A stretch of DNA of 64,000 nucleotides from Nibrella saemangeumensis (GCF_039541915.1 NZ_BAABHD010000074.1:1-64000), one strand, 5' to 3'. Positions 50,018 to 59,620 are shown, counted from the stretch's first letter. Notes: generated by a model not told the origin, from the letters alone. Numbers and translations: made by a program.

Positions 50018-52984
50018 TCAGACGGGCACTTCCAGACTTACAGTTGTTCCTCTAGCACCGGAGTCGACCTGTAGTTTAGCATTCAAAAATTTAGCGCGGG
50101 AACGAATTGTCCGGTCGCCAATTCCGCTCTTTATGCCGGAATCCGGTTTTATATACCCATTCCCGTCGTCTTCGACCATGAGCGTCAGCCGATTTGGGAA
50201 GAATATAAGCTGAACATTAATTACCCGGCAGTTGGCGTGTTTTACCGCGTTGTTAATCAGTTCTACCGCAATCCGATACACCGTCAGCTCCACTTCGGCC
50301 GAAAGCCTCTGCTCATCGCCGTACGAAACGAATACTACCTCGCGACCCGAAACACGCTCCAGCCGGCTGACGGCATCGTGAATAGCCTCCGCCAGCCCTA
50401 ATTGCGAGAACTCGGGCGGCATCAGGTTATGCGAGATAAACCGGAGGTCACGCAGGGCTTTGTCCATCATCTTAATTGAACCCGACAACAAAGACGCAGG
50501 CTGCTGAAACGACTCCAGTTGCACCCTGATAGCCGCCAGCGTCGCGCCGAGGTCATCGTGCAGATCGGCGGCCAGCCGTTTACGCTCCTCTTCCTGAGCC
50601 AGCAGAGTCCATTTCAGCACGTTTCGCTGGTGCAATAATTTGCGGCTGGTATACCAACGAACACCGTAATACAGGCCCGCCATCAGTAGCACGGCTGAAA
50701 ATATGACCACCCAACTAGTCTGCCACCAGGGCGGTTGGATTACCAGCGTAAGGGGTGCCTTCCGTTGTGTTTTGTTGCCGTCCGGATCAGACGCCCGGAG
50801 AAAAAACTGATACTCACCCGGCGGCAGGTTCTGAAACTCCTTGAACAACTGGCCGTTTACCGGATGCCAGTGCGCATCGAAGAATCCATTATCCGTCAGC
50901 ATCCGGTATTCATACTGTACCTGCTTAGCGTTGTGGTAGGATAAGGCAATAAAATTGAACCGAATGGTATTCTGGCGGTGCGTTAGCTCCAGGCGATCGG
51001 CAACCGCTGTATCGCGGTTGTTCACCTCAATGCCTCGTATGTACAGCGGAAGGTCAGTCCTGGTTTGCTGGTTAATGTAAAGCGCCGGGTTGAACCTCAG
51101 CAGCCCTTTGTCGGTACCTGCATACAGAAAGGTATCAACGTACGCAACACATTGAATTTCGTGCGCAGGCAAGCCGTCATCCGGCGTAAGTTCTTTCAGG
51201 GTATATCCATCCCCTCCGGCCCGGTTGGTGATCACATAAACACTCCGGTTCGTTAAGACAAATAAACGTTGTTGGCCTTGATCATAGCTAAGTGATTTTA
51301 TACTGGCTCCCGTCAGTTCCGGAATAGTCTGTACCCTATTGGCCATGAGTTTATACAAACCATAACCGTCAGTAGCCACCCATACACCACCCAACAGATC
51401 GGTTACAATGGCACTGATAGGCTTTTGGGTAATAGCATGCCGGGCGGTATGTACGGGCAAACGATTGGCTTGGTTGTCCCTGATCATAGAAAGTCCGGAG
51501 GGAGCCCCGACCCAAACCGTATTCTGGCGGTCGGCCGCTAACGCCAGCACCCTTCCCGTCTCCGGAATAAACCGTATTTCTCTGGCGTCTGGGAGAGCGG
51601 TTAACCGATACACATGGTTGGGGGTCGAGAGATAAATGTTGCCCGTGTAATCTTGGCAAATGTCTTTAATATTTTTCCATCGGAATACGCAGGGTTTACC
51701 GGCCTCGGCACGGATCAGGATTACCTGCATGTCTGCCGTTCGGACATCCTGCTCCTGTACCGCCGGCACCGTATAGTTCCGGATCTGGTTCAGCGGGATA
51801 ATCGCACTCAGGTAGTCCTCCCAGGTAATAAACAATTCATTGTTAGTCAAAAACAGCTTTTTGACGGGTAACCGGTAGTGGATATTTAGAGTAATCTTAT
51901 GCAACTGACGATCCTCCAGAACGTACACATCCCCCTGGCTACTGCCCAGCCAAAGCCGACCCGATTTATCAGTGGCGATAGCCTTGACAGACACATCGGT
52001 TAACTCTGGATACATCCAGGCTTTATACTGCTTGCGGGGCAACAGAAAAATACCCCTGTCTTTGGTCGCTATCCAGAGGTTATTATCCCGATCAAGCGTC
52101 AGGCTGTTTACTTTGAATTCGGCAATAAAATCGAACTCCGTAACCCGATTCAGCCGCTCATCGATAACAAAATGCCCTTTTTCGGTTATCACCAGGATGT
52201 GCCGGGACGCGCCTATCTTACTCAGCCGAATAATACGGTCATTGCCGAACCGGCTCAGATCGGCGACCGATTTAGACACCAGCCGGTCCCCGTCCCACAG
52301 AAAGAGTTGGGTATCGGTGCAATAGTAGGTACCATACGGATAATACAGGAAGGTAGCAATGGCATGCCGGTTCATATTGTCGGCAGGTGGCACAAGCGGT
52401 CTGCCACCTAAAGTCAGGAAAGAACTGTTTTCGTAAATGCTGGTTGATTTATTAAACGATCTGGGGCTAAAAACAGGACCGAGAAAGTAATGCCGCTGCA
52501 GCAGACTGTCGCTCCGGGCCGGCAGCACCTCATTCTGCTGGGTAACCACTACTCCCGACAGGTCGCTCAGGACCATATGAGTTGCCCCACTGGCAAAACT
52601 GACAATGCCCCAGGTATGCTCCGAGGTAGCTGGCGTAACGGTATTCGGTACCACCTTCATTTGGTGGGTAGCGATGTCATAGTAGCTGAAGGCGTAGGCA
52701 TAACTGGTAAACCAGAGCCGCTTGTTCCGGTCCTCAATCAAACCAAATACATCATTGTAGGGCAGGCCGTTCTGGCTGGTGAACACCTCAAACTTGTAGC
52801 CATCGTAGCGGGCCACGCCTTTGTCGGTACAGAACCACATATATCCCTCCGAATCCTGAAACGCCCGGTACACAAACGAACTGGGTAAACCATCGCCCAC
52901 GGTTAAATTACGCATCAGCGGCACCTGGGCCACCAGGTGTATACTACTCAGCAGAAACAGTAAACTCCAGTAAACTCCTTTCAT
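50018..52984 (-). CDS. Two-component propeller-domain sensor histidine kinase (HisKA_3 type)
   Basis: This 988-residue protein has a signal peptide (SLLFLLSSIHLVAQ), a periplasmic part made of many propeller repeats (GYMWFCTDKGVARYDGYK, NLWIATKDRGIFLL, RLWLGSSQGDVYVL), a Y_Y_Y domain (YRMLTDNGFFDAHWHPV), one TM (SWVVIFSAVLLMAGLYYGV) and a cytoplasmic HisKA_3 kinase (EEERKRLAADLHDDLGATLA) with a NarX/DegS-like HATPase (ELINNAVKHANC, VEDDGNGY, SGIGDRTIRSRA). No receiver or DNA-binding domain is fused and no response regulator is adjacent. It is followed, convergently, by the stressosome kinase. A palindrome lies about 80 bases upstream. Confidence 0.93.
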   Translation of the reverse strand: MKGVYWSLLFLLSSIHLVAQVPLMRNLTVGDGLPSSFVYRAFQDSEGYMWFCTDKGVARYDGYKFEVFTSQNGLPYNDVFGLIEDRNKRLWFTSYAYAFSYYDIATHQMKVVPNTVTPATSEHTWGIVSFASGATHMVLSDLSGVVVTQQNEVLPARSDSLLQRHYFLGPVFSPRSFNKSTSIYENSSFLTLGGRPLVPPADNMNRHAIATFLYYPYGTYYCTDTQLFLWDGDRLVSKSVADLSRFGNDRIIRLSKIGASRHILVITEKGHFVIDERLNRVTEFDFIAEFKVNSLTLDRDNNLWIATKDRGIFLLPRKQYKAWMYPELTDVSVKAIATDKSGRLWLGSSQGDVYVLEDRQLHKITLNIHYRLPVKKLFLTNNELFITWEDYLSAIIPLNQIRNYTVPAVQEQDVRTADMQVILIRAEAGKPCVFRWKNIKDICQDYTGNIYLSTPNHVYRLTALPDAREIRFIPETGRVLALAADRQNTVWVGAPSGLSMIRDNQANRLPVHTARHAITQKPISAIVTDLLGGVWVATDGYGLYKLMANRVQTIPELTGASIKSLSYDQGQQRLFVLTNRSVYVITNRAGGDGYTLKELTPDDGLPAHEIQCVAYVDTFLYAGTDKGLLRFNPALYINQQTRTDLPLYIRGIEVNNRDTAVADRLELTHRQNTIRFNFIALSYHNAKQVQYEYRMLTDNGFFDAHWHPVNGQLFKEFQNLPPGEYQFFLRASDPDGNKTQRKAPLTLVIQPPWWQTSWVVIFSAVLLMAGLYYGVRWYTSRKLLHQRNVLKWTLLAQEEERKRLAADLHDDLGATLAAIRVQLESFQQPASLLSGSIKMMDKALRDLRFISHNLMPPEFSQLGLAEAIHDAVSRLERVSGREVVFVSYGDEQRLSAEVELTVYRIAVELINNAVKHANCRVINVQLIFFPNRLTLMVEDDGNGYIKPDSGIKSGIGDRTIRSRAKFLNAKLQVDSGARGTTVSLEVPV

Positions 52985-53369
52985 GCACTGTCTATACTAA
53001 GGTTGGTTTAGCTTTCAGTTAATATTTCAGGTCTCAAAATAACGATAAGTTATGATAAGAAAAATACCCTTTTGGGGTATTGCTGCTGAGCTCCAAGAAT
53101 ATATTTTATAGGCGTATATAGCTAAAAGTAGGTAGGAAACAGGGATGAGTTAAAACAGAAAACCCGCTGAACACGTAGAAATACGTATATCAAAAATACA
53201 CCTTTTAGCGTATGGACTTTTATCGAATCAACAAATAGCTTTACATGTAGAAAACATACCTAAATTCTTCTGTTCACGAATAAATCTATCTACTTGAAGA
53301 GTACACTATAGATATCATATTGACAACTATTTATAAAAATATATTATTCTTAACTAAATCCTCTTTATC
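52985..53369. other. AT-rich intergenic region between propeller kinase and surface protein
   Basis: This 385-base stretch is visibly A/T-rich compared with its surroundings. It holds the palindrome at 53063-53081, a diverged relative (ATACACCTTTTAGCGTAT) near 53196-53213, and a TTGACA-16-TATTAT pair (53320-53347) that resembles a sigma-70 style promoter for the surface protein, though this is not the usual Bacteroidota form. No gene was seen. Confidence 0.5.
53063..53081. promoter_or_regulatory. Palindrome ATACCC-TTTT-GGGGTAT upstream of propeller kinase 1
   Basis: AATACCCTTTTGGGGTATT is a near-perfect palindrome about 80-97 bases upstream of the start of the 50018-52984 kinase. The same motif (one base longer) lies about 100-120 bases upstream of the second propeller kinase at 59351-59368. 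It looks like an operator for a dimeric regulator; the regulator is unknown. Confidence 0.5.
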
Positions 53370-53870
53370 ATGTCAACTTTTTACAAAAACATCATCGAAA
53401 TTTTAATGCCTTTAATGGCTTCTCTTCCAGACAGAGAATTTGATTTTAAATTTGAAAGGGCACTTTTTAGCATTAGTAGAAAGCAAATAAGCGTGTATAA
53501 TTATTATAAAATATTATTTATCTTTCTGTTAAGTTTTGCAGTTCCTTTAGGCACTACATTTGGGCAGCAAGTTCATGACCCTGCGCAACAAAATCCTGAT
53601 TATGAAACAATGAAAGCCAGGAAGGTATCTAGCTATACCAGAGCCCGAATGGCTGTTGTCCCTGCTACATCTAATAACAAAAACAAGTCTTCGAATCTTC
53701 AGCTAAACAGAAAACAGCCTCTTCTGCCCGATTGGCTGCTTCCACCTGTTTTATTCCTGTTGACGGTTCTTATACCGCTGTGCCTCGCAATGATGATGGC
53801 TCCTTGGGACCAATTCCATTACCATTTACATTTGACTTATATGGCTCCTCCTACAATAGTGTATACATAA
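53370..53870 (+). CDS. N-terminal portion of a frameshifted secreted surface protein
   Basis: This 166-residue ORF begins with an unusually long hydrophilic n-region of about 45 residues before a hydrophobic core (YKILFIFLLSFAVPLGTTFG) with a likely cleavage after GTTFGQ, so it is an extended signal peptide. The frame carries on past about residue 110 into a nonsense-like tail while the plausible protein continues in the -1 frame from about 53678. The gene is therefore split by a one-base loss or a sequencing error. Only the N-terminal part (to about 53675-53710) is meaningful. Confidence 0.55.
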   Translation: MSTFYKNIIEILMPLMASLPDREFDFKFERALFSISRKQISVYNYYKILFIFLLSFAVPLGTTFGQQVHDPAQQNPDYETMKARKVSSYTRARMAVVPATSNNKNKSSNLQLNRKQPLLPDWLLPPVLFLLTVLIPLCLAMMMAPWDQFHYHLHLTYMAPPTIVYT

Positions 53871-56071
53871 ATACCAACGGAAATTTAACATTTACGGGTC
53901 CCTATGAAGAGTATACCCCCACTGGTTTTCCGTTTTCTTTTCCAATGGTCGCGGCATTCTGGGCTGATGTTGATACCAGAAGCCCCTTACCAGGAGCTAT
54001 TTATTACAAAGTCACACCTACCTACATGATTGTTACTTGGGATGCCGTTGGTTATTATGAGGTAAAAGGGGATAAAGTAAACACCTTTCAAATCATTATT
54101 AGTAACGGAGCAGACCCTATCATTGGCATAGGCAATAACGTAGCCTTTTATTACGATGATATGCAATGGACAACCGGTGATGCATCGGGTGGAGCAGGAG
54201 GTTTTGAGGGGTCTCCGGCTACAGTTGGAGTTAATAAAGGCGATGGTGTAAATTACATCCAAGTTGGCCGATTTAATGTACCCGGCAGTGCTTATGATGG
54301 TCCCGGCGGGGCCAACGATGGTGTCGATTATCTGGATGGCAAATGCTTTAGCTTTAACGTAAGCTCGGCTGAAAACATCCCCCCTATTGCCAGTAATCTT
54401 CCGGCCAACAACACCATTAATTTACAGGTGGGTGAGGCAGCATCATATACCATTGAATTTATCGGCCCTGAAGTTGGGCAAAGCGTCACTACGGACGTTA
54501 ACACCAGCGGACTATGCAATACCACTGCATCGGTAACGAATGGGGTAATCTCAACCGTAAACCTTCAGCTTACCGCTGCCGAATGCAATATCGGCAGTTC
54601 TACCATTACGTTGACCGCAACAGACGACGGCAGTCCGGTTAAAACAACCATTATTACCTTACAGGTAAATATTACTGGGGGCTGTAACTCTGTGGGTGGA
54701 ACAGCCACCGCCACATCCAGTTCTGTTTGCTCAGGTTTTGGCACTACGATAGACCTAACGGGTCAGGCCGGCAACATTCAGTGGCAAATGAGTACCGATA
54801 ATATCAGTTGGACAGATATTCCCGGAGAAACCAGTGCGACTCTCAACACAGGTAATTTAACGACCACTACGTACTATCAGGCTAAGTTAACCGAAAGTGG
54901 TTGCGATCCGGCCTACTCCTCCGTCGCCACAGTAAGCGTCACCCCGGCACCAGTGGGAGGAACGGCCATTGCCGCTTCTGCTTCGGTTTGTTCCGGTAGC
55001 GGCACAACCATAAGCCTGACAGGACAGATCGGCAATATTCAATGGCAGAAGAGTACCGACAACAGCACTTGGACGGATATTCCTGAAGAAACCGGAACAA
55101 CGCTAAACACAGGTAACCTGACGGTTAAAACCTATTTTCAGGCAAAATTGACCAATAGTGACTGTGATCCGGCTTACTCATCAGTTGCTACCGTTGATAT
55201 TAACCAGTTACCATTAGTAACTATCTCTACCGCTACTACAGTCGTACTGGCGTTACAGAATGTGGCGTTAACGTCCAGCGCGGGAGCTAGTTATCAGTGG
55301 AGTACCGGAGCCACCACGCAAACCACTGTTATCAATCCACCACTAGGCACAACGCCTTATTCTGTAACAGTTACCGACGTCAATGGCTGCTCAAACTCCG
55401 GCACCATTCAGATACTAGGTTATGTAATTGTCGCCGGTCTTAATGTGGAGGGGCCAATCAACATCTGCGTCAAAACGGCCCCTCCCACGCAAACCACGCT
55501 AACATTACCGATAACTATGACCGTGACCAATGGCGCTGCTCCGTATACATACACTTGGTCGTACAAGGCCCCTAACTCTACCAGTTATAAGCCTATCGGG
55601 ACCAATGCGGTCAAAATCGGCCAGGTTACCTTTAAACCAGTAGCTAATTCGCCTACGCTAGAAATCACCGGAACAAAAGGTAACTTCAACGGGTTGCAGG
55701 GGTATTTAGTCCAGCTCACGGTAACCGACGTGAATGGTCTCACTGGTAGCGCCCAAACATTGCTAGACGGCAGTTGTTCGTTGAGTAATGCCCGTCAGGG
55801 GACTATATCTGCCGAGATGGTGCAGGTGCAGGTGTACCCCAACCCCGTTACAGAGTTCATACAAATAGAGATACAGGGACTGAGTGTACCAGCTAAAGTA
55901 AGGCTATATGATTTGCAGGGTCGTATGCGCGGTAACTGGTCGATCGAACCAGAGGATGGGACCGGGCATTTGAAAGCAGGCATATCAGAACTGCCGGAAG
56001 GCATTTACCTCATTAGCATTGAAACTTCAGAAGGAGTGCTGTTCCGCCAGCGGGTATTGAAACAACTGTAA
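53732..56071 (+). pseudogene. Nidogen-like, Ig-repeat surface protein with T9SS sorting domain, frameshifted from its signal peptide
   Basis: This 779-residue reading frame has a NIDO-like beta domain (about 6-210; VDGSYTAVPRNDDGS, YNSVYINTNGNLTF, MVAAFWADVD), a cadherin-like stretch, two Ig-like repeats of about 87 residues (VGGTA...SVATV), and a C-terminal T9SS sorting domain (VQVYPNPVTEFIQI, RLYDLQGRM, GIYLISIETSEGVL). It has no good start codon, only TTG at 53732 and first ATG deep inside, and its frame is open back only to 53678. The signal peptide lies in another frame in the preceding ORF. Restoring one base would give one secreted adhesin-like protein of about 900 residues (53370-56071). 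It may be a recent pseudogene, a phase-variable gene or an assembly error. Confidence 0.75.
54692..55213 (+). repeat. Two tandem 261-base repeats in the surface protein gene
   Basis: Two in-frame copies of about 87 codons (54692-54952 and 54953-55213) share VGGTA, SVCSG, TLNTGNLT and DPAYSSVATV. Each ends with a CD/S-rich strand, and the unit resembles a bacterial Ig/PKD-type extracellular repeat. A homologous tandem repeat can expand or contract by recombination. Confidence 0.8.
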
Positions 56072-56141
56072 ACGGATGAGAAGAACTTGAGAGTAAAGAG
56101 AAACTATGTCCTAAATTTGGCAGTATCTGTTATAAAATTGT

Positions 56142-56177
56142 AAAAGCGACCTGAATATATTTGTTCAGGTCGCTTTT
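56142..56177. terminator. Bidirectional terminator between surface protein and propeller kinase 2
   Basis: AAAAGCGACCTGA (56142-56154) and TCAGGTCGCTTTT (56165-56177) make a perfect 13-bp stem with a 10-base loop. A and T tracts on each side allow it to end both convergent transcripts. Confidence 0.85.
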
Positions 56178-56198
56178 ACTATCTGATGGAATTTCTCT

Positions 56199-59100
56199 CT
56201 ATTCTTTATAGGCTGATACCTCCACCAGATGCCGCATACCACCAGTAGGTTTCGCAACAATTTCCAGTTGCCCTTTTAATTGTTTCACAACCGCCTGAAT
56301 ATTGCGGAATCCGATGCCCCTGGCCTGCTGCATGACCAGTTCAGGATTATAGCCCTGGCCGTTGTCTGATACCGCTAATAAAACCCGGCCGTTCTCCTGG
56401 TATAACTCCACATCAATCACGGTAGGCTGGGCGTGTTTCAGGGCGTTATGAATGAGTTCTTTTGCAATCTGTAGCAGTGACTGCTGTATGGTCTCCGGTA
56501 AAGACGCTGCCAGCTCGTGCGTGAAATTTATCTCCGGGCTGTTCGGGCCGGCGGTTACCTGCCGGATAAAGTCTTCCAGCGTATCAATCAAGCCTTGCTG
56601 CTGCAAATTGACGGGCATCAGCGCATGCGATACCTGCCGCAGATCGGTCACAATGCGGTTAGCCTGTGCAATGGTTTGGTTAAGCATTTGCCGGAGGGAT
56701 AAGTCGGCCTTATCCTCCCGGATCGCTTCGAGCTGCAACTTCAGCGCTACCAGGTCCGGACCGATGTGGTCGTGCAGATCACGGGCAATTCGTTCCCGCT
56801 CGGCCTGCTGGGTGGTGGCCTGCAACCGGAACTCGCGCCGTTGCTGCCGCAGACGCCGGCGCAGGTACCGACGGAAACCGGCATAGATAATTCCCCCGAG
56901 CAGCAACAGACTAACCGCCTTAAACCAATCGGTTTGCCAAATAGCAGGCTTTACCACTACAGCCAACCGACGTGGCTGGTTCATCCAACGACCTTCGGCA
57001 TCGGCCGCCAGCACTTCAAAAGTATAGTCACCAGGGGGTAAGTTGGCGTATCGGGCGGTGTTCGCCAGACCGCTCTCGACCCAGTTCTGGTCGTAGCCCT
57101 TCAAGCGGTAGCGATAGCGGTTCTGCCCGCCACTGAAATAATCAATAGCCCCAAACTGCAGGGTCAGCGTACGCTGGTCAGGCTGTAGTACTATCCGGTG
57201 TATCTCCGCCAGACTGGAATCCAGATCGATCGGGCGGTCGTTGATTAACAGCCGGGTCAGGTTCACCGTCACGGCCTGCTGTTGAAACCGCTGCCGCAAT
57301 GGGTCAAAACGATATAAACCGCTGGTGCTGCCGAAGTACATTTCCCCCGAGCTGGTCAGCAGATAAGCACTGTTATTAAACTCGGCCGGTTCAATCGATT
57401 GCACCTGACTGATCTGCCCCGTCTGCGGATCGAGGACGGCGATACCCCGGTTCGTACTGAGCCAGCGCCGGCCCAGCCGGTCGGGCAGGGCGCTGTAGAC
57501 TACACGGTGCGGCAGTCCATCTTTCTCGTTCCAGGAACGCAGAATTTTTCCGTCGGCAGCCCGCAGCAGATACAGACCATTGGTAGTTGCTACCCAAAGC
57601 CGGGTGGGGTCTTTATCGGGCGTAATATCCTGCACACCCAGGGTGGGCAATGCCGTATACTGAACACAAAGCGAGTCGCCTTCCATCCGGTAACAGATTA
57701 GATCCCGCAGCCGTCGGCCGGCAAACAGATAGCGCGTAGTCGAATCATAATGCAGTGTTCGGGAAAAGGCCACCTCCGGCTCAGCCAGCAGCGTAATTCG
57801 ATTGGTGGCTGGATTGTACCGGTACATGCCGCTCCGGGTGGCCAGCAGTAACCGCCCGTCGGCTTCTTCCCAGACGGCTACCACCCGGAGGCCGTTCTGC
57901 GTAAAGTTGGTTTTGATCCATTGAATAGGCACAAACGAGTCGGCAGACGCGTTAAAGTAGCAGAACGAATCGTCGGCTCCTATCCAGATACGCCCCCGGC
58001 GATCTGCGTACAAGGCAAAAATAACCCGGCCCGGCAGGCTACCCGGTTTACCAGTCTTATCGTAATGACGAACGCGTTCTGTATCAGGGTTCAGCACATC
58101 GATACCGCCCATGTAGGTACCAATCCATATCTGCCCCTGCCGGTCCTCAACCAGCTTCCAAACCGTATTGGTGCTGAGTGAAGGGGGCCGGAACGGATTC
58201 ACCTGGTATTGCCGGACGCCATAGAAGTCAGGTGTCAGCTGATCAACGCCCATCGGATCAGCATTCACCCAGACAACGCCTTCCGGATCAATCAATAGTT
58301 CAGACACAGTGTTGGTCGCCAGGCTATTGACATCATACGGATCATGCCGGATAATACCGGCCCACCGCCGTTCCGTCTTACTGAACTGATAAATACCGTC
58401 ACCCTTGGTACCCAGCCAGAGAGTGCCCCGGCTGTCACTATCCATACCCGAGATACCACCGCTACCCAGCGTTGACGGCATGTTGTATGTTTGGAACTGA
58501 CCCGTAGCCGGGTCCAACGCAACCAGTGCAGCCTTGCCGGCCAGCCAGACAGTACCATCTCTCTCCGGATACAACGCCGAAAACGTGAGGATATCTCCAG
58601 CCTGGTTGTCGGGGCGGCTACTGAAAAAATAACGAGTCTTTCGTGTCTGGTAATTAAACGCCAGTACCCCTTTATCAGGCATCAGCATCCAGATTTCCGG
58701 GGCCTGCGGATGGTGCCGGATATAGTCGTTCCCGAAATCGGAGTTGTGGCGAAGGGCCGCCGAGTGCCGCTTCCGTTCACCGGTTTTCCAGTCAAGGCTC
58801 AGTAGGCCTTCTGCCTGATTAATGTACCAGATCCGGGTAGAGTCGGTTGCAAATACGTGCGTCTGTGCAGGTATGGACTTGCCCTGGGCATCACGGGCAA
58901 AAACAGTAGTGAAGCGGTTGGTGGGCCGGTGGTAATGGTTCAGGCATTGCTCGGTACCAAACCAGAGGTCACCGTTAGCCGCTTCTACCAGTCCGCTGCC
59001 GGTGTCACCCGTAGGCCCGCTGGCCGGGTCTGTTTTTGAGGAGAAATAATTGACGAACCGGGTACCGTCGAAGCGCGTCAACCCATCTTCGGACAAAAAC

Positions 59101-59249
59101 CAGAGGTACCGGCGCGAGTCTTTGAGCATGTAGTAAGCGCCCCCCTGTGCTAAGCCATCGCGGATGGTATAGTGCCGGACCCGGTACTGGGCCTGTAACG
59201 GCACCAATCCGCTGAGACATAGCAGAGACAGGCACACCAGTCGATTCAT
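56199..59249 (-). CDS. Second two-component propeller-domain sensor histidine kinase (HisKA_3 type)
   Basis: This 1016-residue protein has a signal peptide (LVCLSLLCLSGLVPLQA), a periplasmic propeller with repeats such as LWFLSEDGLTRFDGTRF, LWFGTEQCLNHYHR, TLWLGTKGDGIYQFS and QIWIGTYMGGIDVLN, a Y_Y_Y domain (YRYRLKGYDQNWVESGL), one TM (AVSLLLLGGIIYAGF) and a cytoplasmic HisKA_3 kinase (RERIARDLHDHIGPDLVAL) with an HATPase (ELIHNALKHAQPT, VSDNGQGYN). It shares architecture and upstream palindrome with the kinase at 50018-52984. No fused or adjacent response regulator is seen. Confidence 0.93.
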   Translation of the reverse strand: MNRLVCLSLLCLSGLVPLQAQYRVRHYTIRDGLAQGGAYYMLKDSRRYLWFLSEDGLTRFDGTRFVNYFSSKTDPASGPTGDTGSGLVEAANGDLWFGTEQCLNHYHRPTNRFTTVFARDAQGKSIPAQTHVFATDSTRIWYINQAEGLLSLDWKTGERKRHSAALRHNSDFGNDYIRHHPQAPEIWMLMPDKGVLAFNYQTRKTRYFFSSRPDNQAGDILTFSALYPERDGTVWLAGKAALVALDPATGQFQTYNMPSTLGSGGISGMDSDSRGTLWLGTKGDGIYQFSKTERRWAGIIRHDPYDVNSLATNTVSELLIDPEGVVWVNADPMGVDQLTPDFYGVRQYQVNPFRPPSLSTNTVWKLVEDRQGQIWIGTYMGGIDVLNPDTERVRHYDKTGKPGSLPGRVIFALYADRRGRIWIGADDSFCYFNASADSFVPIQWIKTNFTQNGLRVVAVWEEADGRLLLATRSGMYRYNPATNRITLLAEPEVAFSRTLHYDSTTRYLFAGRRLRDLICYRMEGDSLCVQYTALPTLGVQDITPDKDPTRLWVATTNGLYLLRAADGKILRSWNEKDGLPHRVVYSALPDRLGRRWLSTNRGIAVLDPQTGQISQVQSIEPAEFNNSAYLLTSSGEMYFGSTSGLYRFDPLRQRFQQQAVTVNLTRLLINDRPIDLDSSLAEIHRIVLQPDQRTLTLQFGAIDYFSGGQNRYRYRLKGYDQNWVESGLANTARYANLPPGDYTFEVLAADAEGRWMNQPRRLAVVVKPAIWQTDWFKAVSLLLLGGIIYAGFRRYLRRRLRQQRREFRLQATTQQAERERIARDLHDHIGPDLVALKLQLEAIREDKADLSLRQMLNQTIAQANRIVTDLRQVSHALMPVNLQQQGLIDTLEDFIRQVTAGPNSPEINFTHELAASLPETIQQSLLQIAKELIHNALKHAQPTVIDVELYQENGRVLLAVSDNGQGYNPELVMQQARGIGFRNIQAVVKQLKGQLEIVAKPTGGMRHLVEVSAYKE

Positions 59250-59350
59250 AACGTGAGGAAGGCGGTCATAATGACCGTTCGTTGTTACGACTAATAAACC
59301 TATAAAAATGTTGCTAATCCGGCCGTAAATAGGGGAAAATACGGTATAAA

Positions 59351-59368
59351 ATACCCCAAAAGGGGTAT
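59351..59368. promoter_or_regulatory. Palindrome ATACCCC-AAAA-GGGGTAT upstream of propeller kinase 2
   Basis: ATACCCCAAAAGGGGTAT is a perfect inverted repeat with a 4-base centre, about 100-120 bases upstream of the kinase start at 59249 and about 250 bases before nqrA. It matches the motif at 53063-53081 upstream of the other propeller kinase. Confidence 0.55.
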
Positions 59369-59431
59369 ATATAAGCGCGTTTGGTAGGCCGGCCCACGTC
59401 TCTCACCGCTTCTTTCTCATACACAACTATT

Positions 59432-59439
59432 TAGCTTTG
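59432..59439 (+). promoter_or_regulatory. Candidate -7 box toward nqrA (TAGCTTTG)
   Basis: TAGCTTTG matches TAnnTTTG exactly, 182 bases before the nqrA ATG. The upstream -33 element is not clear (TTC at about the right distance). Confidence 0.3.
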
Positions 59440-59620
59440 TTTAGTGACTTTCCGGCCAGAGCCTGGCCCAGGCAGAATTAACAGAAGTCACCATCATAAT
59501 CCCTCTGCCTCTCAACCTATTACCAGGGCCAAAACTTTTTTTATGGAATCTTTTGGGCTTTTTTCTTTGATTTCTGGCAAATCCTGATTGATTTGTAAGA
59601 TAAAAAGATTGAGTAGGATT

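Larger units (their letters stand above)
59250..59620. other. Divergent intergenic region propeller kinase 2 / nqrA
   Basis: This 371-base region holds the palindrome at 59351-59368 and a TAGCTTTG box facing nqrA. An 80-residue minus-strand ORF overlaps the end of this region and nqrA but is not supported. No other gene was seen. Confidence 0.5.

Noticed and set aside
50735..50944. Short plus-strand ORFs within the propeller kinase genes
   Set aside because: They lie in antisense to well-supported kinase reading frames and contain no recognisable protein signature.
53676..53690. Programmed -1 ribosomal frameshift in the surface protein gene
   Set aside because: The local sequence reads C AAA AAC, not a canonical X XXY YYZ heptamer, and no clear downstream pseudoknot was seen. 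A base loss is simpler, though not excluded.
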